NCBI RefSeq assembly: GCF_004016505.1
Contig: NZ_SACR01000005.1
Location: 434,001 to 498,000, forward strand
Source of the DNA: Rubrivivax rivuli
Lineage (GTDB): Bacteria; Pseudomonadota; Gammaproteobacteria; Burkholderiales; Burkholderiaceae_C
Direction of reading: 5' to 3'
DNA: 64,000 bases
Position numbers and translations under genes: made by a program. Every line of letters begins with the position of its first letter. The stretch's first letter is position 1. Below are positions 26,295 through 33,983 of the stretch, piece by piece. Under the pieces are notes generated by a model. It saw nothing but the letters and a program-made list of their open reading frames with translations, was not told where the DNA came from and searched no databases.

Positions 26295-26381
26295 GCGCTT
26301 GCAGCTCCGTGCTGGCCTGCATCCGCTTCGCGCTTGCAGGCCGCAAGGCGTCTAGGGCCCACGGCTGGGTTCGCGCTTGCA
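26295..26381. repeat. Three direct copies of GCGCTTGCA, one within an inverted repeat
   Basis: The nine-base word GCGCTTGCA starts at 26295, 26330 and 26373. Around the second copy, GGCCTGCA (26314-26321) pairs with TGCAGGCC (26335-26342), giving an 8-bp stem with a 13-base loop. The region follows the fbpB-like stop and lies beyond the tRNA 3' end on the other strand, so it could serve as a bidirectional termination zone. Confidence 0.5.
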
Positions 26382-26391
26382 AGCGCGAACC
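26368..26391. repeat. Perfect 24-bp palindrome
   Basis: A perfect palindrome centred on TGCA with no mismatch over 12 bp per arm. It contains the third GCGCTTGCA copy. Perfect cruciform-type palindromes of this size are uncommon in coding-dense genomes; it may be part of a repetitive intergenic element or a termination signal. Confidence 0.7.
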
Positions 26392-26392
26392 T

Positions 26393-26443
26393 CCATTCGC
26401 CGCCCCAAGGTCCGCAGGGACCTTGGGGGCCCTCGGCGAATGG
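26393..26443. repeat. Long hairpin reaching into the tRNA-Arg 3' end
   Basis: Arm 26393-26413 pairs with 26418-26443 as a 10-bp outer stem (CCATTCGCCG) and an 11-bp inner stem (CCCCAAGGTCC), with a GCAG loop and one 5-base bulge. Its outer 3 bases are the encoded CCA end of the tRNA gene. On the minus strand this would be a strong structure directly after the tRNA and could serve as terminator or processing signal. No T run follows. Confidence 0.65.
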
Positions 26444-26515
26444 TCCCTCCGACAGGAATCGAACCTGTATCTGGCGCTTAGGAGGCGCCCGTTCTATCCA
26501 TTGAACTACGGCGGG
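26441..26515 (-). tRNA. tRNA-Arg (anticodon CCT)
   Basis: Cloverleaf read by eye on the minus strand: acceptor, D stem GTTC/GAAC, anticodon stem GGCGC/GCGCC with loop CTCCTAA (anticodon CCT, reading AGG), T stem ACAGG/CCTGT with loop TTCGATT, discriminator A, and CCA encoded (26441-26443). Acceptor pairs 1-72, 2-71, 3-70, 5-68, 6-67 and 7-66 are Watson-Crick, but position 4 (G) faces A at 69, a G-A mismatch. The 5' end overlaps the last ten bases of tamB: tRNA bases 8-10 (TAG) are the tamB stop codon. It may be transcribed from the tamA-tamB message or from a promoter inside tamB. Confidence 0.93.
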
Positions 26516-29500
26516 GTGACCGTCGATTTTCTCATGCCGGCATCGGCCGGCGTTTCCTGCATGCGCCAGGTCCAGATGATGTCCAGCGCGCTCTCTTCGC
26601 CGCTCTGCGCGCGCAGGGTGAAGCGCTGCGCGATGCGGTAGATCAGCTGCCAGGTGCCGGTGGTGGCGTTCACGCCGCGTTCGTAGCCGAGGTACCAGCG
26701 CCGGCTGAGCTGCTTGCCCACGGTGATGACGGTCTCGCGCACGTCGCCGTCGCTCTGGCGCAGGCTCACCTCGTCGATGCCCAGGCTGCGCATCAGCGCA
26801 TCGGTGGGCGCCTCGCCCTCGCCCGACAGCAGCGCCACCGCCGCGCGCTGCAGCAGCGCGGTGTCGTTGCGGGCCAGGCCGTCGGGCGCACGGCCCAGCA
26901 CCAGCCACGAGAGCTTCTCCGAATCGCTCAGCTCCGGCTCTGCGTAGAGGCGAACGCGGGGCGTGAGCACGTTGCCGGTGATGGCCACGCCCACGCGCTG
27001 GTCGATGTTCGGGCGCAAGGCCAGCACGTCCAGGCGTGGGTTGTCGTAGCCGCCACTGAAGGCCAGGATGCCGCGCTCGATGTCGAGTTTCTGGCCGTAG
27101 GCGGCGTAGGTGCCGCCTTCGGTGGTGATGGTGCCGTTGACGGCCAGGCGCCCGCCCGGCGTGGTCAGGCGCAGCTGGCCGCGCAGGCCGGCGTCCAGGC
27201 CGCGGCCGCGCACCCGCAGCTTCTCGCCCAGGTCGACATCGACGCCCAGCGCGAAGTTGCGGCGCACCTTGGTTTCTTCTGTGGCGGTGCGCGTCTCTTC
27301 GGGCGCGTCGGCGCGGCGGACGGTGACGTCCTCGTCGAGCGAGGGCGCGTCGCTGCGGCTCAGGTCGAACAGGCCCTCGTCGATGCGGAACTTGCCGTCG
27401 AGCTGGAGGCGCTCGCCTTCCATGGTGGCCGCGGCCTCGCCACTGGCGATGAGCTGGCGGTCCACCCGGCCCAGCACGCGCAGGCGCTCGGCCTTGAGCT
27501 TCAGCCCCGCGCGCAGCACCTTGAAGCTGCTGCCCAGCGTGGCGCCGCCCGTGATCGTGGCGGTGCCGTCACCCGCCTTGAGTGTGAAGCGCTCGATGGT
27601 GGCAGCGTCGCCCGCCAGCTTCACGCGCACCTGGCCTTCGCTGACGTTCACGCCCGCCAGCAGGTTGCGCACCGCCAGGCCCTGGGCCGTGAGTTCGCCG
27701 TCATAGCTGGGCTGGCCCACGGTGCCGCCCAGCTTCGCGGTGGTCTCGATCTGACCGGCCAGGCGCCAACCCGGCGGCACCCACGCGCCCCAGATGCCGA
27801 CATCGGCCACGCGCGCACGCAACTCGCCGCCCAACTGGGCCTGCGGCCCCGGCCAGCGCGCCTGGGGCGTGGTCTGCGCCGTGACGCGGCCCGAGAGTTC
27901 GCCCAGGCTGCGGCCCTTGAACACCGGCACCAGCTGCCACTGCCCCTCGTGCGCGGTGAGCGAGACGCGGAAGTCGGTGAGCCCGAGCAGTTGCGTGCCT
28001 TCGCTGCCGGCCAGGTGCAGATCGCCCTCGCTGCGCTCGAACACGAGGTCGGCGTCCATCTTCTCGGCGGCACGGATGTTCACGCGGGCGCCGAGCTTGA
28101 GGTCGCCCTGCCACCCCATCGCCGGTTGCAACCGCGCCAGCAAGGGTGCCAGCGTGAAGGGCTCGATGTCGGCGCTGAGCTGCACTTGCGGCAGGTCGCC
28201 GCGCAGGTCGGCACGCACCTCGTCCCAGCGCAGCGCCACGCTGTCGCCCAGGCGCACGCGGCCCGGGCTCAGCTTCACCGCCACCAGGCTGCCGCCCGGT
28301 GCAAAGCCGAGTTCGGCGCGCAGGTTGCTGGTGTCGAGCCACGCCGCCGCGGGCGCGGCCGGTGCGGCTTCGTTCGCCTGGCCGTCCCAGGCGCCCAGCG
28401 TCAAGCGGTCGAGCCGGCCGCGCCAGGTGCCGCCGCCTTCGGCCGCCGGTGCCCACTGGCCGCTGCCTTGAAGCTGCGCCTGGGTGCCCTGGCGCTGGGG
28501 CAGGGCCAGCATCTGCTCGGCCCAGCGCGGCGGCATCAGCGGCACGGCGCCCAGCACCTGCAACTTGTGGTCGGCCAGCGTGCCGCTGAGCTTGGCGCGC
28601 AGCAGGTCGGCGCGCTGCGTGCCGCGTCGGATGTCGGCCAGCTCGGCCTGCAGCGACAAGGCCTGAGAGCCCTCCGAGGCCAGCTGCCAGGTGGCCGCGC
28701 CCCGGGCCACCGAAAGTGCGCCCAGCTGCAGGCGCTGCAGGCTCGCCTGCCCCTCGGTGCGCATGGCCGGCCAGCGCCCGTCGGCCGAGGCCTTGGCCGC
28801 GATGCTGCCGCCCGTGGGCGCCCAGGCGGCCAGCGCCGGCACCAGGCGCGCCAGGGGCCCCAGCGTGCCCAGCGACGCGGCATCGATCTCGGCGCTCCAG
28901 CGGTCGCTGGCGCCTTCGCCCAGCGGGTCGCCGCGGGCTTCCAGGCGCAGGGCGTTGCCGCCCAGCTGCAGCTCGGCACGCAAAACCGCGGGCACGGGCG
29001 CCGCAGCCTGGGTGTAGCCCAGGCTCACGTCGGCCGACATCGCCACGCCGGCAATCATCGATTCACGCACGCGCAGCGCGCCGTTGCCGGCCAGGCGCTG
29101 CGCCAGCACCAGTGGCTTGAGCGTCTCCGCCTTGCGCGGCAGGCGCACGTCGAACTGCCAGCCGCCCGAGAGGCGGTGCGGCCCTTGCCGCCAGGCGCTG
29201 CCGGCCTCGCCGGGCCACCAGGGCACGGGGTCGAAGTCGGTGACGCTGCCGCTGGTGGCGAGCTGCCAGTCGCCCGCCGGCAGGCGCTGCAGCGTGGCGG
29301 TGAGCGAGGCTTCGGCGCGGCCGGCTTGCGCTGTGGCGCGCCGCAGCACCAGGCGCTGGTCGTCGGCACTGCCTTCCAGCTGCACTTGCACCGGCAGCGG
29401 CGAGGCCTCCAGCCGGCCCTGCAGGTCGAGCTTCCAGGTGATGCCGGGGCCGGCAGTCTTGTCGCCCGCGGCTGGGGGTGCTGCGCGCGGATCGGGCGAG

Positions 29501-30837
29501 GGCAGCCCGCGCAGCGTCAGCGCCAGCGGGCCGGTGAGTGTCATGGCCGCGGCGCGGCTGTCGATGCGCTGCGGCGCCAGGTCCTGCAGCTGCGATTCAA
29601 GCGTCAGCGTGGTGCCTTGCCACACGGCACTGCCGCTGTACCGGCCGGCGCTGGCCGTGGCGTCGGCCAGCAGCAGCTCGAAGCGGGGCAGTGCCACGCG
29701 CCCGGGCTGCTGCAACGAACCGGCGGCTTCCAACTGCACACGCCGCAGTGGCAGGCGGCCTTCATTCCAGCGGCCGGGCAGGCCGTTGTCGAGGTTCACG
29801 CGCGCCAGCAGCGGCTGGCCTGCGGCGCCGCCCTGCAGCGTGGCGCTGCCGCTCAGGCGCGTGGCCGGGGCCTGCGGGGTGATGGCGGCGAGGTCCAGGG
29901 CTTCGGTGCGCAGGTCCAGCCCGGCCAGCAGCCAGGCCTGCAGCGGCTTCAGCTGCGCCTGCAGGTCCAGGGCCGGAGCCTCGCCGCGCGGCGGCGCACG
30001 GCCGCGCAGCGTGGCGCGCATGGCCAGGGTCTCCAGCGGGCCCTCGGCCTGCGCCACGGCGGCCCAGGCCGGGCTGTCTTCACCGAACACCGGCCGGGCG
30101 GTGGCGCGCGCCTTCAGCGTGTAAGGCTGCGCGTTGGCCAGGCTGGCGCTGCCCTGCAGTGCCACGCCGTGGCTTTGCAACTGAAGCTGCTCGATGGCAT
30201 GCAGCGCGCCCGGTTCGGGGCGGAAGTGCAGGCCGCTGGCCAGCAGGTCTTGCAGCAGCGGCGGCATCTCGGCGTTGGCGGCCGCCGCTGCTGGGGTGGT
30301 GGGGCCGAGCACGAAACGTTGCAGCGCGAGCCGGTCCACCTGCAGGCGCAGGGGCTGCTGCAGTGCGGCGGGCAGCTTCGGCGGTGGGCTGTCAGCTTTC
30401 TTGGGGCCGGTGTCCAGCGTCACGCTGCGCGCAGCCAACGAACCCACGCGCAGGCCCACCCAGGCCTGCGGCTGTGGCCGCCATTGCCACTGCAGCCCCT
30501 CGGCCTTCAGGTCTTCGATCAGCACCGATTGACGGCCACCGTCCCACTGCACCCGCAGCCGCTCGGCCTGCCAGCCACTGCCCAGCAGCGCGCCGCGCCA
30601 GCCCTGCGCCTGCACGGTGCCGCCCAGTTGCTGCAGCAGCCAGGTGGTGCCGGTTTCGGTGGCCAGCATCCAGCGCAGGCCGCCGGCCACGGCCCCCACC
30701 AGCAGCAGCAGCAGGAGCGCTACCGCGAAGACCGGCACGCACAGCGAGAGGCCCGTGCGCACCGGCCGGGCCGGTGCGTGCGGCTCTGCCCCAGTCAGGG
30801 CCGCAGCAGGGCTGCGCGGGGCTTCGTCGGCGGCCAT
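26506..30837 (-). CDS. tamB: TamB, inner-membrane component of the translocation and assembly module
   Basis: A 1443-residue AsmA-like protein. One N-terminal helix (LCVPVFAVALLLLLLVGAVAGGL, near 30-52) anchors it, followed by a long periplasmic beta-strand repeat region and the conserved C-terminal TamB domain (DUF490) from about residue 1070, including LSWLVLGRAPDG and the closing strand DIIWTWRMQ. TamB bridges the inner membrane to the outer-membrane barrel TamA and is thought to conduct lipids or barrel proteins. Start overlaps the tamA stop as TGATG. The tail beyond the usual end strand is about 18 residues longer and runs into the tRNA-Arg gene, whose bases supply the stop. That overlap is unusual and is treated separately. 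Confidence 0.92.
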   Translation of the reverse strand: MAADEAPRSPAAALTGAEPHAPARPVRTGLSLCVPVFAVALLLLLLVGAVAGGLRWMLATETGTTWLLQQLGGTVQAQGWRGALLGSGWQAERLRVQWDGGRQSVLIEDLKAEGLQWQWRPQPQAWVGLRVGSLAARSVTLDTGPKKADSPPPKLPAALQQPLRLQVDRLALQRFVLGPTTPAAAAANAEMPPLLQDLLASGLHFRPEPGALHAIEQLQLQSHGVALQGSASLANAQPYTLKARATARPVFGEDSPAWAAVAQAEGPLETLAMRATLRGRAPPRGEAPALDLQAQLKPLQAWLLAGLDLRTEALDLAAITPQAPATRLSGSATLQGGAAGQPLLARVNLDNGLPGRWNEGRLPLRRVQLEAAGSLQQPGRVALPRFELLLADATASAGRYSGSAVWQGTTLTLESQLQDLAPQRIDSRAAAMTLTGPLALTLRGLPSPDPRAAPPAAGDKTAGPGITWKLDLQGRLEASPLPVQVQLEGSADDQRLVLRRATAQAGRAEASLTATLQRLPAGDWQLATSGSVTDFDPVPWWPGEAGSAWRQGPHRLSGGWQFDVRLPRKAETLKPLVLAQRLAGNGALRVRESMIAGVAMSADVSLGYTQAAAPVPAVLRAELQLGGNALRLEARGDPLGEGASDRWSAEIDAASLGTLGPLARLVPALAAWAPTGGSIAAKASADGRWPAMRTEGQASLQRLQLGALSVARGAATWQLASEGSQALSLQAELADIRRGTQRADLLRAKLSGTLADHKLQVLGAVPLMPPRWAEQMLALPQRQGTQAQLQGSGQWAPAAEGGGTWRGRLDRLTLGAWDGQANEAAPAAPAAAWLDTSNLRAELGFAPGGSLVAVKLSPGRVRLGDSVALRWDEVRADLRGDLPQVQLSADIEPFTLAPLLARLQPAMGWQGDLKLGARVNIRAAEKMDADLVFERSEGDLHLAGSEGTQLLGLTDFRVSLTAHEGQWQLVPVFKGRSLGELSGRVTAQTTPQARWPGPQAQLGGELRARVADVGIWGAWVPPGWRLAGQIETTAKLGGTVGQPSYDGELTAQGLAVRNLLAGVNVSEGQVRVKLAGDAATIERFTLKAGDGTATITGGATLGSSFKVLRAGLKLKAERLRVLGRVDRQLIASGEAAATMEGERLQLDGKFRIDEGLFDLSRSDAPSLDEDVTVRRADAPEETRTATEETKVRRNFALGVDVDLGEKLRVRGRGLDAGLRGQLRLTTPGGRLAVNGTITTEGGTYAAYGQKLDIERGILAFSGGYDNPRLDVLALRPNIDQRVGVAITGNVLTPRVRLYAEPELSDSEKLSWLVLGRAPDGLARNDTALLQRAAVALLSGEGEAPTDALMRSLGIDEVSLRQSDGDVRETVITVGKQLSRRWYLGYERGVNATTGTWQLIYRIAQRFTLRAQSGEESALDIIWTWRMQETPADAGMRKSTVTPP

Positions 30838-32741
30838 CAGAACGCGATGCCCACGCTGAAGTGCAGGCGCGCCTGGCGCACCTCGCGGCCATAGGCCCAG
30901 TCGATGCGCAAGGGCCCCACCGGACTGCGCCAACGCACACCCACGCCCAGCCCCAATGCGGGCTTGAGCGCACTGAAGCTGTCGGCAGCATTGCCGGCAT
31001 CGACGAAGACCGCGCCCCACAGCGCCGGCATGCTGGCCAGGAAGGGCCGCGCCAGCTCCACGCTGGCCGTGTACATCACATTGCCGCTGCCCACGGCGCC
31101 GTTGACCTGCGGCCCCAGGCTGCGGAAGCTGTAGCCGCGCACGGAGTCGTCGCCACCGGCGCGGAACTTCAGCGAATCGGGCACCACGGCGTTGTCACCC
31201 AGGAAGACCTGCCCGGCCTCGACGCGGGCCTGCCCGTACCAGGCCCGCCCCAGCGGCAGATAGCCCGTCAAGCGCAGGTAGGCGCGGCCGAAGTTGCCGT
31301 CTTCCGCATTGGTGCCGCGCGAGCGCCCCACGCCGCCCTGGCCGGCAAAGGTGAAGCCCTGCGTGGGCAGCACCACGCTGTCGAGGTCGCGCCAGACGCC
31401 GTGGTAGTTCAGCGAAAGCGCCAGCGCGCTGCTGCGCACGCCCAGGTTGGTGGTGCGGCGCGAGCGTTCCCCTTCGACGAAGTACAGGCGCTCGATGCGC
31501 TGCGTGTCTTGCGTGCGGCCCAGGCGCAGGCGCTGCGAGAGCACGGTGTCGGAGTCGGACTCGAGGTTCTCCACCGTGCCGCCGATGAGGTTGCGGTACT
31601 GCTTCTCGGCCGGGTGGGTGCTGATCTCGCCTTCCCAGAACTGGCGCTTCTGGCCCCACTCGACCTTGTTGCGCGACGATGCGGCGAAGCCGAACACGCG
31701 CCGCCAGGTGTGTTCCACCGAAGCGCGCGGGCCGGTGTTGGCACTGACACCCAGGCCGGTGGTGTAGACCTGCAGCGGCGCTTCGCGCAGGCGCACCAGC
31801 ACGCGGGCGCGCTCGGCCTGCGTGGCGTCGGGGTCGAGCGTGACGCTGACGTTCTCGAAGAGGCCGGCCTTCTGGATGCGCTCCTGGTAGTCGAGCAGGA
31901 AGGCTTCGGACACCGGGGTGCCGCGCGGCACCCCCGAGAGGTTCAGCAGCGTTTCGCTGTCGTGCCGCACCAGGCCTTCGATCTCCACCGAGCCCAGCCT
32001 GAAGAGCGGCCCGCTGTCGGCCACCAGGAACAGGCGCACGGTGTTGGTCTCGGGGTCGACCTGCGCGCCCGTGCCCACCCAGGTGGCGGTGGCGTAGCCG
32101 GCGGCGCGCAGGCGCGCCAGCGCGCTGGCCTTGGCATCGCTCCACGCCGCGTTGCGGAACTCGCTGCCCTGGGCCAGCGGCCAGGCCGCCAGCCAGGCGG
32201 CCAGGGTCTCGCGCGCGTAGGCCTCGCCGGCGGCATGGCCGCGTTCCAGTGCGCCCTCGGCTTCCAGCGTGACGCGGCCGATGCGCGCGCGTTCGCCGGG
32301 CTCGACCTTCAGGCGCACGCGGTCGGGCTGCCCCTGCGCGCGGCCGGCGCTGCGTTCGATGCTGACCTGCGGCGCGAAGTAGCCCTCGGTCTGCAGCAGC
32401 TCGCGCACCTGCGCGGGCGAGGCGTCGATCAGGCGCGCCCACTCGCTGTCTTCCACCTCGTCGCGGTTGATGCGGCCCAGGCGCACCAAGTCGAGGTGCT
32501 TCTCCAGCAGCGCCTTCAGCGCGCTGGGGGCGTCGATCTCGATCACCACGCCCAGGGTCGGCGACTGCTGTTCGTACTCTTGCGGGGTGACGAGCAGGAA
32601 TCCTTCTGCCGCACCCGAGGCCGCCGCGGCCGGCGGCGTGGCGGCCTCACCGCCGCGACCGGCGCCCAGGCTGGCGCAGCCCGCACCCAGCCCGCCCAAC
32701 GCGGCCAGGGCCAGCGCGGTGGCGGCGCGGCGCCAGGTCAT
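30837..32741 (-). CDS. tamA: TamA, outer-membrane BamA-type assembly protein
   Basis: A 634-residue Omp85-family protein. An N-terminal hydrophobic segment ends in GLGAGCAS; the Cys looks like a lipoprotein site but lacks Leu at -3, so ordinary signal cleavage or lipidation are both possible. Three POTRA domains (about 60-290) precede a 16-strand barrel with the family tail (RSPVGPLRIDWAYGRE, ending in a hydrophobic strand FSVGIAF). The conserved GGDDSVRGYSFRSLGP in strand region is typical. TamA pairs with TamB. Its start overlaps the VWA gene stop by 4 bases (ATGA) and its stop overlaps tamB by 1 base, so the three are translationally coupled. Confidence 0.92.
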   Translation of the reverse strand: MTWRRAATALALAALGGLGAGCASLGAGRGGEAATPPAAAASGAAEGFLLVTPQEYEQQSPTLGVVIEIDAPSALKALLEKHLDLVRLGRINRDEVEDSEWARLIDASPAQVRELLQTEGYFAPQVSIERSAGRAQGQPDRVRLKVEPGERARIGRVTLEAEGALERGHAAGEAYARETLAAWLAAWPLAQGSEFRNAAWSDAKASALARLRAAGYATATWVGTGAQVDPETNTVRLFLVADSGPLFRLGSVEIEGLVRHDSETLLNLSGVPRGTPVSEAFLLDYQERIQKAGLFENVSVTLDPDATQAERARVLVRLREAPLQVYTTGLGVSANTGPRASVEHTWRRVFGFAASSRNKVEWGQKRQFWEGEISTHPAEKQYRNLIGGTVENLESDSDTVLSQRLRLGRTQDTQRIERLYFVEGERSRRTTNLGVRSSALALSLNYHGVWRDLDSVVLPTQGFTFAGQGGVGRSRGTNAEDGNFGRAYLRLTGYLPLGRAWYGQARVEAGQVFLGDNAVVPDSLKFRAGGDDSVRGYSFRSLGPQVNGAVGSGNVMYTASVELARPFLASMPALWGAVFVDAGNAADSFSALKPALGLGVGVRWRSPVGPLRIDWAYGREVRQARLHFSVGIAF

Positions 32742-33922
32742 CGGCTCAGCAGGCGCATCGCACCTTCCAGCCCCGCCAGGCTCAGCGGGAACATGCGCTG
32801 GTTCATCAGCTGCTGGACGATGGAGATGCTCTGCCGGTACTGCCACACGCCCTGCGGTTCGGGGTTGATCCACGCGAACTTCGGGAAGGCGTTCGTCAGC
32901 CGCTGCAGCCACACGGCGCCGGGTTCTTCGTTGTTGTATTCGACGCTGCCGCCGGGCTGCAGGATCTCGTAGGGGCTCATGGTGGCGTCGCCCACGAAGA
33001 TCAGCTTGTAGTCCTGGTTGTACTTGCGGATGAGGTCGAAAGTGGCGTGCTTCTCGCTGAAGCGGCGCCGGTTGTTCTTCCACATGAAGTCGTAGACGCA
33101 GTTGTGGAAGTAATAGAACTCGAGGTGCTTGAATTCGGTCTTCGCCGCCGAAAAGAGTTCCTCGACGCGGTGGATGTGCTCGTCCATCGTGCCGCCCACG
33201 TCCATCAGCAGCAGCACCTTCACCTTGTTGTGGCGCTCGGGGACCATCTTGATGTCCAGCATGCCGGCGTTGGCCGCGGTGCTGTGGATGGTGTCGTCCA
33301 GGTCGAGTTCGTCGGCCGCGCCCTCGCGCGCGAAGCGCCGCAGCCGGCGCAGCGCGACCTTGATGTTGCGCGTGCCGAGTTCCTTGGTGTCGTCGTAGTC
33401 TTTGTAGGCGCGCTGGTCCCACACCTTCACGGCGCTCTTGTTGCGGCCCTTGTCCTGCCCGATGCGGATGCCCTGCGGGTTGTAGCCGTAGGCGCCGAAG
33501 GGGCTGGTGCCGCCGGTGCCGATCATGCGGTTGCCGCCCTCGTGGCGCTCTTTCTGCTCTTCGAAACGCTTCTTCAGCGTCTCCATCAGTTCGTCCCAGC
33601 CCATCTTCTCGATGGCGGCCTTCTGCTCGGGCGTGAGCTCCAGCTCCAGCGTCTTGCGCAGCCAGTCCAGCGGCACGTCCTGCGTGAAGTCGGTGAGCAG
33701 TTCCACGCCCTTGAAGTAGGCGGCGAAGGCGCGGTCGAACTTGTCGTACTGCGCCTCGTCCTTCACCAGCGCGGTGCGGGCGAGGTAGTAGAACTTGTCG
33801 ACCGTGGGGCCGCCTTCGTCGTCGATCACGCCGGCCTGCAGGGCTTCCAGCAGCGTCAGGTACTCCTTGACGCTGACCTTCAGCTTGGCGGCGCGCAGCG
33901 TGTAGAAGAAGTCGATCAGCAT
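32738..33922 (-). CDS. CoxE-like von Willebrand factor A domain protein
   Basis: A 394-residue soluble protein. The N-terminal half is helical and charged (DELMETLKKRFEEQKERHEGG). The VWA domain fills the C-terminal 200 residues; the metal-adhesion motif reads DVGGTMDEH, a D-x-G-x-T variant of the standard D-x-S-x-S, as is common in this subfamily. Such proteins act with MoxR-type AAA ATPases as metal-insertion or assembly chaperones. The MoxR gene is 3 kb upstream in the same direction. The ATG at 33922 starts the conserved MLIDFFYTLRAAKLKVS. The stop overlaps the tamA start (ATGA), tying a chaperone-like factor to the TAM genes. Confidence 0.87.
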   Translation of the reverse strand: MLIDFFYTLRAAKLKVSVKEYLTLLEALQAGVIDDEGGPTVDKFYYLARTALVKDEAQYDKFDRAFAAYFKGVELLTDFTQDVPLDWLRKTLELELTPEQKAAIEKMGWDELMETLKKRFEEQKERHEGGNRMIGTGGTSPFGAYGYNPQGIRIGQDKGRNKSAVKVWDQRAYKDYDDTKELGTRNIKVALRRLRRFAREGAADELDLDDTIHSTAANAGMLDIKMVPERHNKVKVLLLMDVGGTMDEHIHRVEELFSAAKTEFKHLEFYYFHNCVYDFMWKNNRRRFSEKHATFDLIRKYNQDYKLIFVGDATMSPYEILQPGGSVEYNNEEPGAVWLQRLTNAFPKFAWINPEPQGVWQYRQSISIVQQLMNQRMFPLSLAGLEGAMRLLSR

Positions 33923-33983
33923 GGGCGGCCCGACGGCGGCTTGGGGGACAGGAGCGAGGGTTGCCCCGTATTGTCGCCTTGGC

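Noticed and set aside
23386..26382. 998-codon minus-strand frame covering both iron-transport genes
   Set aside because: It runs antisense to the permease and out of frame over the ATPase; both real genes have complete motifs in other frames.
26295..26443. Hairpin cluster as a CRISPR array
   Set aside because: Repeat units are nine bases with spacings of 35 and 43, and hairpins differ in sequence; no cas gene is near.
26441..26515. tRNA-Arg as an integration site for a genomic island
   Set aside because: tRNA-Arg(CCT) is a common target, but no integrase, no direct repeat of the tRNA 3' end and no composition change are seen on either side.
27949..30894. 981-codon plus-strand frame opposite tamB
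   Set aside because: Same high-GC artefact; composition is His/Gln/Arg/Gly-rich and no domain is seen, whereas tamB is clear.
32650..32741. TamA as a certain lipoprotein
   Set aside because: The Cys follows GAG rather than a proper lipobox with Leu at -3; only listed as possible.
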